Origin: Hyphomicrobium sp. CS1GBMeth3
Lineage (GTDB): Bacteria; Pseudomonadota; Alphaproteobacteria; Rhizobiales; Hyphomicrobiaceae
Direction of reading: 5' to 3'
Assembly: GCF_900117455.1 (NCBI RefSeq)
Contig: NZ_FPHO01000002.1
Coordinates: forward strand, 372,001-436,000
Length of the DNA stretch: 64,000 bases
Below the pieces are notes generated by a model. That model saw only the letters and a program-made list of their open reading frames with translations, did no database searches and was not told where the DNA came from. Position numbers and translations under genes: made by a program. Shown in pieces: positions 1 to 10,356 of this stretch. Numbering within the stretch: position 1 is the first letter of the stretch; every line of letters begins with the position of its first letter.

Positions 1-68
1 GATGTAGTGCATCCTGCGATTGATCATGAGCGGATCTCCCTTGGTTCCTTTTGCTTGGTGACGGGACA

Positions 69-524
69 CTATGGGGCCAAGCGGTACGTTGCATGGCAGC
101 TGATGCAGTTTCCGAGGATGTCCCGCAAACTGTTGAGCACCTCGGCGCGTGAGGTTCCGCGCCGTGCCTTCTCGGCGAGCCTGTCGAACTTGTCGTGTGT
201 GTCGAAGCTGATCATGCTGAAGCCGATCGGCACCTTGAGGCCCGTTGCCGGGTCCGCGTCCTGAAGGAGCTTAGCACCCGATCTCGCGGCGATCTCGGGT
301 ACGCGGCTGACGTCGTTCTCTGCCATCACAGCGACGATACCTTGAATTGTCTCAAGATACGTCCGCATGCCGGACAGCAGCTCCTCGGCTTGGGCCGGGG
401 AGAGCGCGACAGCCTCCCGCGGATCGCCCTTGGCCTGGGGCGGGCGTTGCGCGGCCGACGGAAGCGGGAGCGCCGATATAGTGAGGGCGCAAATCGCCGC
501 GAGAGAAAACCCTTTTTGAGGCAT
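69..524 (-). CDS. c-type cytochrome, cytochrome c'/c556-like, periplasmic
   Basis: The product is 151 residues, starting MPQKGFSLAAICALTI, a clear Sec signal peptide that ends near SAAQ. The mature part is mostly helical, and the only heme motif, CISCH, lies about ten residues from the C-terminus. That position is typical of the four-helix cytochrome c'/c556 family and not of class I cytochromes c. The open frame runs further upstream, but the start at 524 has AGGAG about eight bases before it and places the signal peptide at the N-terminus. The role is probably periplasmic electron transfer or ligand binding; the partner is unknown. It is divergent from another small cytochrome c gene at 665, which suggests shared control or a functional pair. 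Confidence 0.8.
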   Translation of the reverse strand: MPQKGFSLAAICALTISALPLPSAAQRPPQAKGDPREAVALSPAQAEELLSGMRTYLETIQGIVAVMAENDVSRVPEIAARSGAKLLQDADPATGLKVPIGFSMISFDTHDKFDRLAEKARRGTSRAEVLNSLRDILGNCISCHATYRLAP

Positions 525-664
525 GAAGGCTCCTGGTGTTGGAAATTGAAAAATAACACCACTCGGGGACAGCTTGGTTTGATCGGGATCAGAGACCTGC
601 TGCCAGCGGACATAGAGCATCAAGTTGCAATACGATCTCGTCGCCGAATTCAGGAGGGCCGTTT

Positions 665-970
665 TTGCGGATATACTGGCAGGGCATTGCAGCAGCGCTG
701 CTCGTGTGCGCGGGCGAAGCTCGGGCCGCCGAGGACGTCGGAGAGGCCTTGCTCGAGCGGCGTTGTGGCCGGTGCCACGCGGTCACCGCGGATGCATCGA
801 GCCGGGTCAAGACCGCACCCAACCTGTGGGAGACGTTACGGTCGTATCCGCCGGAACGGCTCGTGTTCGAGTTAGCCGAAGGAATAGGCTCGCGACATCT
901 CGGGATGCCGCAGATCCAGTTCACGTCCGATGAGATCTGGGCCGTTCAGGTCTATCTTTCGCGTGAATGA
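665..970 (+). CDS. small class I c-type cytochrome with TTG start
   Basis: The product is 101 residues with an N-terminal signal peptide (MRIYWQGIAAALLVCAGEARA) followed by the heme motif CGRCH near residue 34, as in class I cytochromes c. A Met near residue 80 (HLGMPQIQF) is a plausible distal heme ligand. The start is a TTG codon, supported by a perfect AGGAGG at 652-657 with seven bases of spacing. The gene ends 15 bases before the convergent mmsA stop. It probably carries electrons in the periplasm, possibly for a dehydrogenase encoded elsewhere; no dehydrogenase lies beside it. The family is clear from the motif, but the partner is unknown. Confidence 0.8.
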   Translation: MRIYWQGIAAALLVCAGEARAAEDVGEALLERRCGRCHAVTADASSRVKTAPNLWETLRSYPPERLVFELAEGIGSRHLGMPQIQFTSDEIWAVQVYLSRE

Positions 971-985
971 CGGGTTCGCCTTGCC

Positions 986-2482
<1,497 letters not shown>

Positions 2483-2493
2483 GGTGTGCCTTG

Positions 2494-3816
2494 TCAATCG
2501 CCGTCCTTGAGGACGGCCGTGAAGGTGTCGAAGAGCTGGTCGATCTGGCTCTCGGTGATGATGAGGGGCGGCGAGAGCGCGATGATGTCGCCCGTCTGGC
2601 GCACGAGGAGGCCCTTCTCGAAGCATTTGACGAAGTGATTGTAAGCGCGCTCCGCGGGGGCATCCGGCTTCGGTGCGAACTCGATGGCGCCGATGAGGCC
2701 GATGTTGCGCACGTCAATGACGTGTGGCAACTCCCGCAGCGTGTGGACGCGCTCTTCCCAGTACGCCGCGAGCTTGGAGGCGCGGGTGAGCAGGCCCTCC
2801 TCATGATAGGTGTCGAGCGTGCCGAGCGCTGCGGCTGCGGCCATCGGGTGGCCGGAGTACGTGTAGCCGTGGAAGAAATCGATGGCGTTCTCGGGGCCGT
2901 TCGTGAAAGCCTCGTAGACGTGGCTCTTCAGGAAGACGGCGCCCATGGGGATGGTGCCGTTGGTGACGCCCTTTGCCGTCGTGATGAGGTCGGGCGAGAC
3001 GTCGAAGTAATCGGCGGCGAACGGCGTGCCGAGGCGGCCGAAGCCGGTGATGACCTCGTCGAAGATCAGCAGGATATCGTGCTTGGCGGCGATGGCCGCG
3101 AGCCGCTTCAGGTAGCCTTTCGGCGGGATCAGCACGCCGGTCGAGCAGGCGACAGGCTCGACGATGACTGCGGCGATGGTTGAGGCGTCATGCAGCGCGA
3201 CGAGGCGTTCGAGGTCGTCAGCCAGCTCGGCGCCGTGCTCGGGCTCGCCCTTTGAGAAGGCGTTCTTCGCGAGATCATGGGTGTGGCGGATGTGATCGAC
3301 GCCGGCCAGCAGCGTGCCGAACATCTTGCGGTTGGGCGAGATACCGCCCACAGACGTGCCGCCGAAGTTGACGCCATGGTAGCCGCGCTCGCGGCCGATC
3401 AGGCGCACCTTCGATGCGTTGCCCCTGGCACGATGGTAGGCGATGGCGATCTTGAGCGCGGTCTCGACCGACTCCGATCCGGAGTTGGTGAAGAACACGT
3501 GGTCGAAACCCTTGGGCGCGATGTTGACGAGGCGAGACGCCGCCTCGAACGCCTTCGGGTGCCCCATCTGGAAGGTGCCGGCGAAGTCCAGCTCGGCGGC
3601 CTGCTTCTGGATGGCCTCGACGATCCTCGGGCGACAGTGGCCCGCATTCACGCACCAGAGCCCCGAGGTTCCATCCAGCACCTTGCGGCCGTCTTGCGTG
3701 AAGTAGTGCACGTCCTTCGCCGAGGCGAGAAGCCGCGGCGCCTTCTTGAACTGCCGGTTCGCGGAGAACGGCATGAAGAAGGCTTCCAGGTCGTTGGTCT
3801 TGAGCTGAACGGTCAT
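2494..3816 (-). CDS. beta-alanine (omega-amino acid):pyruvate transaminase
   Basis: A 440-residue class III PLP-dependent aminotransferase. Features seen are [13 protein letters not shown] near the N-terminus, the cofactor phosphate loop [12 protein letters not shown], the PLP-aspartate region [13 protein letters not shown], and the Schiff-base lysine at about 282 in TTAKGVTNG. The sequence style fits omega-amino acid:pyruvate aminotransferases that convert beta-alanine plus pyruvate to malonate semialdehyde plus alanine. mmsA follows after 11 bases and could use the malonate semialdehyde product. Beta-alanine may arise here from 1,3-diaminopropane or spermidine breakdown, an inference from the operon. 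gabT is 30 bases upstream. Activity on other omega-amines is possible. Confidence 0.88.
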   Translation of the reverse strand: MTVQLKTNDLEAFFMPFSANRQFKKAPRLLASAKDVHYFTQDGRKVLDGTSGLWCVNAGHCRPRIVEAIQKQAAELDFAGTFQMGHPKAFEAASRLVNIAPKGFDHVFFTNSGSESVETALKIAIAYHRARGNASKVRLIGRERGYHGVNFGGTSVGGISPNRKMFGTLLAGVDHIRHTHDLAKNAFSKGEPEHGAELADDLERLVALHDASTIAAVIVEPVACSTGVLIPPKGYLKRLAAIAAKHDILLIFDEVITGFGRLGTPFAADYFDVSPDLITTAKGVTNGTIPMGAVFLKSHVYEAFTNGPENAIDFFHGYTYSGHPMAAAAALGTLDTYHEEGLLTRASKLAAYWEERVHTLRELPHVIDVRNIGLIGAIEFAPKPDAPAERAYNHFVKCFEKGLLVRQTGDIIALSPPLIITESQIDQLFDTFTAVLKDGD

Positions 3817-3846
3817 GGCGAGATGCTCTTTCGAAACGGCGATTGG

Positions 3847-5142
3847 TTACTGGAGACGGCCGACGGCCTCGGTCAGGCTGGCTTCGAAGATGTCCATGCC
3901 TTCCTTGACGATCTCGTCGCTGGCGGTCAAAGGCGGCAGGAAGCGGATGACGTTGCCGTAGGTGCCGCACGAGAGAAGAATCAGGCCGCGCGCGTTCGCG
4001 GCTTTCAAGACCTCGCCGGTGAGCTCCGGCGATGGCTCGCCGTTGGTTCTGTCCTTCACGAATTCCGCGGCGCACATGGCGCCAAGGCCGCGCACGTCGC
4101 CGATGCAATTCAAGTTCGAGCGCGCGGCCAGCTCGCGGCAGCGGCCGAGGATGATCTCGCCGATTGTATTGGCGCGCGCGGTGAGGTTCTCGTCCTCGAT
4201 AATGTCGAGCACGGTGTGGGCGGCGGCGCAGGCGATGGGGTTCCCGGCGTAGGTGCCGCCGAGGCCGCCTGGGCCTGAGGCGTCCATGATGTCGGCGCGT
4301 CCGACGATAGCCGAAAGCGGGAAGCCTCCGGCCAGGCCCTTGGCGAGCGTCACGACGTCGGCCTTGACGCCGGAATGCTCGAGCGCGAACAGCTTTCCGG
4401 TGCGGGCGAAGCCAGTCTGGATCTCGTCGGCGATCAGCACGATGCCGTGCTCGTCGCAGAGTGCGCGTAGCGCGATCAAGAACTCGGTCGGCGCGATGTT
4501 GAAGCCGCCTTCGCCCTGCACCGGCTCGATGATGATGCCCGCTATGGTCGATGGATCGGCCTGATACTTGAAGAGTGCCTTCAGCGCCTTCAGGCTCTCG
4601 GCGGTCGAGGTGCCGTGGTAGAGGTTCGGGAAGGCGACGTTGTAAATATCGGCCGGAAACGGCCCGAAGCCCTTCTTATACGGCACCGCCTTGCCGGTCA
4701 GCGCCATGCCCATGTGCGTGCGGCCGTGGAAGCCGCCGGAGAACGAGATGATGCCGGGGCGGCCCGTGAAGCAGCGCGCGACCTTGACGGCGTTCTCCAC
4801 CGCTTCGGCGCCGGTTGAGGCGAGCATGGTCTTCGCCGGGCCGGCGACAGGCGCGAGCCCATTCAGGCGCTCGGCGAGCGCGACGTAATTCTCGTGCGGC
4901 GTCACCTGGAAGCAGACGTGGCTGAAGTCCTCGAGCTGCTTTTTAACTGCCTCGACGATGCGCGGGTGCTGGTGTCCCGTGTTGACGACTGCGATGCCGG
5001 CGGCGAAATCAACGTAGCGCTTGCCTTCCTCATCCCAGATCTCGGCGTTCTTGGCGCGCTTGGCATAGATCTGCGTCGCGTGGCCGATGCCGCGCGGGAC
5101 GGCGGCCGTGCGGCGGGCTTGGAGCTCGGCGTTGGTGGTCAT
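3847..5142 (-). CDS. gabT: 4-aminobutyrate aminotransferase
   Basis: A 431-residue class III aminotransferase that converts GABA plus 2-oxoglutarate to succinate semialdehyde plus glutamate. Motifs include VDFAAGIAVVNTGHQHP, the phosphate-binding STGAEAVENAVK, FSGGFHGRTHMGM, EPVQGEGGF, the aspartate in IADEIQTGFARTG, and the PLP lysine at residue 268 in TLAKGLAGGFP, the same position as in Escherichia coli GabT. It lies 37 bases after gabD and 30 bases before the next transaminase, all on the minus strand. It closes the putrescine route by taking GABA released by PuuD to succinate semialdehyde for GabD. Length and motifs match the family throughout. Confidence 0.95.
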   Translation of the reverse strand: MTTNAELQARRTAAVPRGIGHATQIYAKRAKNAEIWDEEGKRYVDFAAGIAVVNTGHQHPRIVEAVKKQLEDFSHVCFQVTPHENYVALAERLNGLAPVAGPAKTMLASTGAEAVENAVKVARCFTGRPGIISFSGGFHGRTHMGMALTGKAVPYKKGFGPFPADIYNVAFPNLYHGTSTAESLKALKALFKYQADPSTIAGIIIEPVQGEGGFNIAPTEFLIALRALCDEHGIVLIADEIQTGFARTGKLFALEHSGVKADVVTLAKGLAGGFPLSAIVGRADIMDASGPGGLGGTYAGNPIACAAAHTVLDIIEDENLTARANTIGEIILGRCRELAARSNLNCIGDVRGLGAMCAAEFVKDRTNGEPSPELTGEVLKAANARGLILLSCGTYGNVIRFLPPLTASDEIVKEGMDIFEASLTEAVGRLQ

Positions 5143-5179
5143 CGGTTCGACTTTCGTTGCGCGAGAGCGTTGGCAGGTT

Positions 5180-6625
5180 TCAGATTCCGCCGAGGCAGAT
5201 GAACTTGGTTTCGAGGTACTCGTCGAGCCCTTCGGCGGCGCCTTCGCGGCCGAGGCCGCTCTCCTTCACGCCACCGAACGGAACGGTTTCATTCGAGAAG
5301 ATGCCCTCGTTGACGCCGACCATGCCTGCCTCCAGCGCTTCCGCCACGCGCCAGGCGCGGCCGATGTCGCGACTGAAGAGGTAGGCGGCGAGGCCGAACG
5401 GCGTGTCGTTGGCGAGCTTGATCGCTTCGGCTTCCGTCTCGAAGCGGATCAGTGCTGCGACGGGGCCGAAGATCTCCTCGTGCACGATGGTCATGTCGGG
5501 CGTCACGTTGGTGAGAACGGACGGCTGGTAGAAGAGGGGGCCTGCATCGGCGGGTGCGCCCCCGGTCACGACCTTAGCACCCTTGCCGATGGCGTCACCG
5601 ACGAGGCTTTCGACCTTTTTGATCGCGTCGGCGTTGATCAGCGGGCCAACGGTAACGCCTAGCGCCGTGCCGGGGCCTACCTTGAGCTTCTCTACTTCGG
5701 CCGCGAGGGCCTCGGCAAAGCGATCATAAATACCAGCCTGCACGAAGATGCGGTTGGCGCAAACGCACGTTTGCCCGGCGTTGCGATACTTCGAGGCCAT
5801 AGCGCCGGCCACGGCCTGGGCGAGGTCCGCGTCGTCGAACACGAGCAACGGTGCGTTGCCGCCAAGTTCGAGCGTCAGCTTCTTCACCGTGTCGGCGCAC
5901 TGGCGATAGAGGATCTTGCCGACCTCTGTCGAACCCGTGAACGACAGCTTGCGCACGCGAGGGTCCTCGCACAGCACCTTGCCGACGGGGGCCGCATCGT
6001 TGGTGGTCACGACGTTGAACACGCCCGGAGGGATGCCCGCGTCGAGCGCGAGCTTTGCCAGCGCGAGGGCGCAGAGCGGCGTGTCCTCGGCCGGCTTGAT
6101 GACGACCGTGCAACCGGCTGCGAGGGCGGGTGCCGCCTTGCGCGTGATCATGGCGATCGGGAAGTTCCACGGCGCGATGGCAGCCACGACGCCGACCGGC
6201 TGCTTGATAGTCAGATAGCGTTTGCCGGCAGTCGTGGTGGGGATCGTGCGCCCGTAGGCGCGCTTTCCTTCCTCGGCGAACCACTCGATGAAGGACGCGC
6301 CATAGGCGACCTCGCCGCGCGATTCCGTGAGCGGTTTGCCCTGCTCGGCGGTCATGAGCTGGGCCAGTTGCTCGGCTTCGGTGGTGATGAGGTCGAACCA
6401 CCGCTTCATGATCTGCGAGCGCTCTTTCGCGGTCTTGGCCGACCACGCGGGGAGCGCGGCTTCGGCGGCGTCGATAGCGCGTTTGGTTTCAGCGGCGCCG
6501 AGGTTCGGCACGCGTGTGATCTCGGCGCCGGTCGCGGGGTCGAAGACCGGGAAGGTGTCCTTGCTTGTTACCCAGTCGCCGCCGATCAGTGCGGCGTTGG
6601 GATAGCGGGGAGGCGAAACATTCAT
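5180..6625 (-). CDS. gabD: succinate-semialdehyde dehydrogenase (NADP+ type)
   Basis: A 481-residue aldehyde dehydrogenase that oxidises succinate semialdehyde to succinate. Seen are AIAPWNFPIAM, the cofactor loop FTGSTEVGK, the general-base glutamate in LELGGNAPL, and the catalytic cysteine near 287 in AGQTCVCANR; the second Cys two residues later is characteristic of GabD. EIFGPVAAL and the C-terminal KFICLGGI region also match. It is separated from puuC by 11 bases and from gabT by 37, so it is transcribed with them. It is the last step from putrescine or GABA into the TCA cycle. Glutarate semialdehyde is a possible side substrate. Confidence 0.94.
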   Translation of the reverse strand: MNVSPPRYPNAALIGGDWVTSKDTFPVFDPATGAEITRVPNLGAAETKRAIDAAEAALPAWSAKTAKERSQIMKRWFDLITTEAEQLAQLMTAEQGKPLTESRGEVAYGASFIEWFAEEGKRAYGRTIPTTTAGKRYLTIKQPVGVVAAIAPWNFPIAMITRKAAPALAAGCTVVIKPAEDTPLCALALAKLALDAGIPPGVFNVVTTNDAAPVGKVLCEDPRVRKLSFTGSTEVGKILYRQCADTVKKLTLELGGNAPLLVFDDADLAQAVAGAMASKYRNAGQTCVCANRIFVQAGIYDRFAEALAAEVEKLKVGPGTALGVTVGPLINADAIKKVESLVGDAIGKGAKVVTGGAPADAGPLFYQPSVLTNVTPDMTIVHEEIFGPVAALIRFETEAEAIKLANDTPFGLAAYLFSRDIGRAWRVAEALEAGMVGVNEGIFSNETVPFGGVKESGLGREGAAEGLDEYLETKFICLGGI

Positions 6626-6636
6626 GGCTCTCTCCG

Positions 6637-8136
6637 TCAGGGAAGCGTGATGGAGACCGACTTCAGGTCGGCATACTTGTGAAGGGCGTGCAGTGAGCGG
6701 TCGCGGCCAAAGCCAGACTGCTTGAAGCCGCCGAACGGCATCGTGATATCGCAGCTGTCCCAGCCGTTGACCCAGACGAGCCCGGCCTTGATCTCGCGTG
6801 CGGCACGATGGGCGAGGCTGACGTCGCGCGTCCAGAGGCCGGCGGCCAGCCCGAAGGGCGTATCGTTGGCGATGCGCAACGCGTCGGCGGTGTCGGTGAA
6901 GCGCGTCACGGCGAGGACGGGTCCGAAGACCTCCTCGCGCGACAGCGTCGCTTGCGGCCCGACGTCGTCGAACACGGTCGGCTCGACGTAATAGCCGCCC
7001 GATTCCATGCGAGTGCGATTTCCGCCGAGGCGCAGCACGCCGCCTTCCTTCTTGGCGGTCTCGATGTAGCGCAGCGCGGTCTGCATCTGCTCGGCCGAGA
7101 CCATGGCGCCGAATACCGTCGCGGGCTCGAGCGGATCGCCGGCTGCGATCGGCTCGGCGACGCGCAGCAGCTTGTCGAGGAAGGCGTCGGCGATGCTCTC
7201 GTGCACGAGAAGCCGGGAGGCCGCCGTGCAGACCTCACCCTGATTGTAGAAGATGCCCCAAGCTGCGTGCTCGGCGGCTTTGTCGAGATCCGGGCAGTCG
7301 GCAAAGATGATGTGCGGGGACTTGCCGCCGAGCTCCAGGCTGACGCGCTTCAGGTTGCTCTCGCCCGAATACTTCATGAGCATCCGGCCGACGGCGCCCG
7401 AGCCCGTGAAGGCAATCATGTCGACGTCGTTGTGCAAGGCCAGCGCCTTTCCGGCGTCGCCGCCAAGGCCCGGTACCACGTTGAGAACGCCGGGCGGCAG
7501 GCCGGCCTCGAGCGCAAGCTCGCCGAGCCGCAGCGCGGTCAACGGGCTTTGTTCCGCGGGCTTCAGCACGACGGAATTGCCCATGGCCAGCGCGGGCGCC
7601 ACCTTCCACATCGCCATGTGCAGCGGGAAGTTCCACGGCACGATGGCTCCGATGACGCCGAGCGGCTCGTGCACGACGAACGAGAAGCGATCCTGCGTTT
7701 CGGGTGCGACCTCACCATAGATCTTGTCGAGCGCCTCGGCGTAGTAGCGCAGGGTGCGAATGGCCTGCGGGACGTCGCCCGATAGCGCGTTCGAGATCGG
7801 CTTGCCGACGTCGAGGCTTTCGAGCACGGCGAGGTTCTCGGTCTCGCGCTCCATGAGATCGGCGAGCTTGAAAAGGAGGCGCTTCTTGTCGCGATAGGAG
7901 AGCTTGCGCCAGCGGCCATCGTCAAACGCGGCGCGGGCAGAGGCAACGGCGATGTCGATATCGGCGGCGGCGCAGGCCGCGACCTGATTCAGCACCCGGC
8001 CGTCGCGCGGCGAGACGTTGTCGAACGTGACGCCGCTCACCGCGGCGAGCGTCTCGCCGTCGATCACGGCTTTGCCGGGAAGAGCGATGCTTCCGGCGAC
8101 TTTTTCAAAGTGTGCAAGGGTGTGTTGCGTTGTCAT
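6637..8136 (-). CDS. puuC: gamma-glutamyl-gamma-aminobutyraldehyde dehydrogenase
   Basis: A 499-residue NAD(P)+-dependent aldehyde dehydrogenase. It carries VPWNFPLHMA, FTGSGAVGR, the general-base glutamate in LELGGKSPHII and the catalytic cysteine at 303 in NQGEVCTAASR, followed by EVFGPVLAV. The sequence resembles PuuC/AldB-like dehydrogenases that oxidise gamma-glutamyl-gamma-aminobutyraldehyde to gamma-glutamyl-GABA. The neighbours puuA, puuD and gabD support this over a general aldehyde role. An intergenic stretch of 115 bases separates it from puuA upstream and holds a hairpin at 8198-8222, so its level may be set separately from the upstream genes. Other amino-aldehydes such as 3-aminopropanal could also be substrates. 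Confidence 0.88.
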   Translation of the reverse strand: MTTQHTLAHFEKVAGSIALPGKAVIDGETLAAVSGVTFDNVSPRDGRVLNQVAACAAADIDIAVASARAAFDDGRWRKLSYRDKKRLLFKLADLMERETENLAVLESLDVGKPISNALSGDVPQAIRTLRYYAEALDKIYGEVAPETQDRFSFVVHEPLGVIGAIVPWNFPLHMAMWKVAPALAMGNSVVLKPAEQSPLTALRLGELALEAGLPPGVLNVVPGLGGDAGKALALHNDVDMIAFTGSGAVGRMLMKYSGESNLKRVSLELGGKSPHIIFADCPDLDKAAEHAAWGIFYNQGEVCTAASRLLVHESIADAFLDKLLRVAEPIAAGDPLEPATVFGAMVSAEQMQTALRYIETAKKEGGVLRLGGNRTRMESGGYYVEPTVFDDVGPQATLSREEVFGPVLAVTRFTDTADALRIANDTPFGLAAGLWTRDVSLAHRAAREIKAGLVWVNGWDSCDITMPFGGFKQSGFGRDRSLHALHKYADLKSVSITLP

Positions 8137-8197
8137 TGCATACCTCGTGTGGCGTGGATTTTCACACCCTCGCTTTTATTTTGATCGTGCTTCTGTT

Positions 8198-8222
8198 CGG
8201 AAAACCGGATCCACTTTTCCGG
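8198..8222. repeat. intergenic hairpin between puuA and puuC
   Basis: CGGAAAA (8198-8204) and TTTTCCG (8215-8221) form a seven-base stem around a ten-base loop containing CCGGATCC. It sits in the 115-base gap between puuA and puuC. Similar CGGAAAACCGG...TTTTCCGG elements are familiar as scattered intergenic repeats in Hyphomicrobiales genomes. It could act as a weak attenuator or mRNA end stabiliser inside the operon. Confidence 0.5.
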
Positions 8223-8251
8223 AAGCACTCTGTCGAGGTCATGTCTGGGCC

Positions 8252-9604
8252 TCATGCAACGTGCGCGTACCAAAGATGGTCCAGCGCGGTGACGATGCGC
8301 TCGAAGTTCACGCGCTCCGTCTGCTTCAGGCGCGTGAACACATCATGGAAGCCGGCGCCGAATGCCTCCCGGGCGACCGCCGAACGCTCGAAAACTTCAA
8401 GCGCGTTCACCCACGCCGTCGGCAGCGTCTCCGGCGCGTCGATCTCCTCGGCGTCGCCCTGGGCGTGCGGGCCGGGATCGGCCTTGGCCTCGATGCCGTG
8501 GGCTATGCCGGCGAGGATCGCTGCTATCACGAGATAGGGATTGGCGTCGGCTCCGGCAACGCGGTGCTCGATGCGCGTTGCCGGGCCGTTTCCGGGCGGA
8601 ATGCGCAGAGCCACGGTCCGGTTGTTGTAGCCCCAGTGCGGCGCGGCCGCGACGTAGGACTTGGGAACGTAGCGGCGGTAGGAGTTTGCGTACTGTGCCC
8701 AGATGGCCATGAAATCCGACATGGTCGCGCACAGGCCGCCGATGGCGTGGCGGAATAGCGGCGAGATGGGCTTGCCGGCGAAGGCGTTGGCGCCCGCTTT
8801 GTCGAGCATGCTCAGGTGAATGTGCATGCCGGAGCCGCACCAGTCATGATGCGGCTTGGCCATGAAGGTGGCGTTCAGCTTGTGCTCGCGCGCGGCAGCT
8901 TTGACGGCGCGCTTCAAGAGCAGGCCGTCGAGCGCCGCCCGCACGGCGTCGTCGCGGTGCTTGAGGTTGATCTCGAACTGCGCAGGGCCGCTCTCCTGGA
9001 TCACGGCGTCGACGGGCAGGCCCTGGGCGGCGGCGATGCGATAGATGTCGTCGATGAACGGCGCCAGCGCATCGAGGTCGGCGAACTCATAAGTGCCGGC
9101 TGCATCCGGGTCGGTGGTCAGGCCGGCCGGTGGCTCCAACGTGAAGGCGCCGTGCGGGCCGGGTAGCGTGACATAGAACTCAAGCTCGACGGCTGCGACA
9201 GGTGTGAGGCCCTGCCTCTTCATGCGGGCGACCTGATTGGCGAGGATGGCGCGCGCGTCCATCTCGCCGTCGGTCTCGAGGTTCATGACGGCTTGCGCAT
9301 GCGTCGCGCCGTTGACGGGGACAGGTGTCAGGGTGCCGGACAGGATGTGCGCCGGAACGTCAGGGTCACCCGTTTCCCAGAGACGGCCGGTCTCGCCGAT
9401 GGAGTTTCCGCGGGGGTCGATGATGAAGGCCGAGGCCGGCATCATGAGCCCGCTCTTGGCGAGGCTCAGGAGGTCGTCGCGGCGGTAGCGCTTGCCTCGC
9501 GCGATGCCGTTGAGATCGAACGTGAATACGTCGATCCATCTGACCGTCGGGTTGTCGGCCAGGAACTCCTTGGTCTCGTCGACTGTGATCGGTGTGTTGG
9601 TCAT
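8252..9604 (-). CDS. puuA: gamma-glutamylpolyamine synthetase (glutamine synthetase family)
   Basis: A 450-residue member of the glutamine synthetase superfamily that ligates glutamate to putrescine or a related amine using ATP. The metal-binding glutamate segment AAVELEFYV, the GSGMHIHLS loop, NNRTVALRIP and RIEHRVAGADANPYL are all present, as in PuuA/GlnA3-type enzymes. I start at MTNTPITVDE (9604), whose ATG overlaps the puuD stop by four bases (ATGA), implying coupled translation. The Tyr adenylylation segment of GlnA is not seen. A paralogue is encoded at 11968-13371 in the same operon. Which of the two acts on putrescine and which on another amine cannot be told from the sequence. Confidence 0.88.
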   Translation of the reverse strand: MTNTPITVDETKEFLADNPTVRWIDVFTFDLNGIARGKRYRRDDLLSLAKSGLMMPASAFIIDPRGNSIGETGRLWETGDPDVPAHILSGTLTPVPVNGATHAQAVMNLETDGEMDARAILANQVARMKRQGLTPVAAVELEFYVTLPGPHGAFTLEPPAGLTTDPDAAGTYEFADLDALAPFIDDIYRIAAAQGLPVDAVIQESGPAQFEINLKHRDDAVRAALDGLLLKRAVKAAAREHKLNATFMAKPHHDWCGSGMHIHLSMLDKAGANAFAGKPISPLFRHAIGGLCATMSDFMAIWAQYANSYRRYVPKSYVAAAPHWGYNNRTVALRIPPGNGPATRIEHRVAGADANPYLVIAAILAGIAHGIEAKADPGPHAQGDAEEIDAPETLPTAWVNALEVFERSAVAREAFGAGFHDVFTRLKQTERVNFERIVTALDHLWYAHVA

Positions 9605-10356
9605 GCTGCGAGACCGTTGGAGCTCAGATTCCGAACCGCGTCGCCGAAACGACGGAAGATCTCGACTGAGGCTTTGTTGTTTTTCGCTTGCCATTCCGGG
9701 TGCCATTGCACGCCGAGCAGAAATGGATGTTCGGAGGGCCCGCGCACCGCTTCGATAAGACCGTCCTTGGCGTGCGCCTCCGCCGCGAGCGAAGGCGCAA
9801 GGCGCTGGATGCCCTGCCAGTGCAGCGAGTTGACGATGATCTCGTCCTGACCGACCCAATTCCTGAGTGTCCCGGAGAGCTTCACCGGATGTGCAGGGCC
9901 GAACCGCTCGTCGATCGGGATGTCCGAGCGCTCGCGATGGTCGTTGCGTCCCTCGACGGCGTGCACCGCCTGATCCAGCGTGCCGCCGAGCGCCACGTTC
10001 AGCTCCTGGAAGCCGCGACAGATCGCGAACAGCGGCAGCTTGCGGTGCAGCGCCTCGCGCACGAGCGGCAGCGTGAGGCTGTCGCGCTCGTGGTCGATGG
10101 CCGTCTCGTTGAGCGGCGGCTCATCGAGCCCGTAATGGCTCGGATGCACGTTCGAGATGGCGCCGGACAGCAGAATGCCGTCGGCGATGTCGAGCAGCGC
10201 GCCCATGTCGAGCATGCTGGGGCCGAGCGGCGCCAGCAACGGCTGACACTCCGCCACCTCGGCCACGGCCGCCGAGTACTTGCGTCCCACGGCGTCGAAG
10301 GTCATGCCTTCGATCACCTTAGTGTCGCACGGAATGATGACGACCGGCCGGCTCAT
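9601..10356 (-). CDS. puuD: gamma-glutamyl-gamma-aminobutyrate hydrolase
   Basis: A 251-residue class I glutamine amidotransferase-like hydrolase that releases GABA and glutamate from gamma-glutamyl-GABA. The nucleophile is Cys113 in FAICRGFQELNVALGGTL, and the histidine region LGVQWHPEW near the C-terminus supplies the rest of the catalytic site. The N-terminal PVVIIPCDTK and the LLSGAISNVHPSHYG segment match the PuuD family. It overlaps the transaminase gene upstream by four bases (ATGA) and puuA downstream by four, so three genes are translationally coupled. It supplies GABA to GabT. Length is normal for the family. Confidence 0.93.
   Translation of the reverse strand: MSRPVVIIPCDTKVIEGMTFDAVGRKYSAAVAEVAECQPLLAPLGPSMLDMGALLDIADGILLSGAISNVHPSHYGLDEPPLNETAIDHERDSLTLPLVREALHRKLPLFAICRGFQELNVALGGTLDQAVHAVEGRNDHRERSDIPIDERFGPAHPVKLSGTLRNWVGQDEIIVNSLHWQGIQRLAPSLAAEAHAKDGLIEAVRGPSEHPFLLGVQWHPEWQAKNNKASVEIFRRFGDAVRNLSSNGLAA

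Noticed and set aside
1..68. Left edge of the window
   Set aside because: No coding or structural feature could be supported in these bases; the plus-strand frame starting here is antisense to the cytochrome gene.
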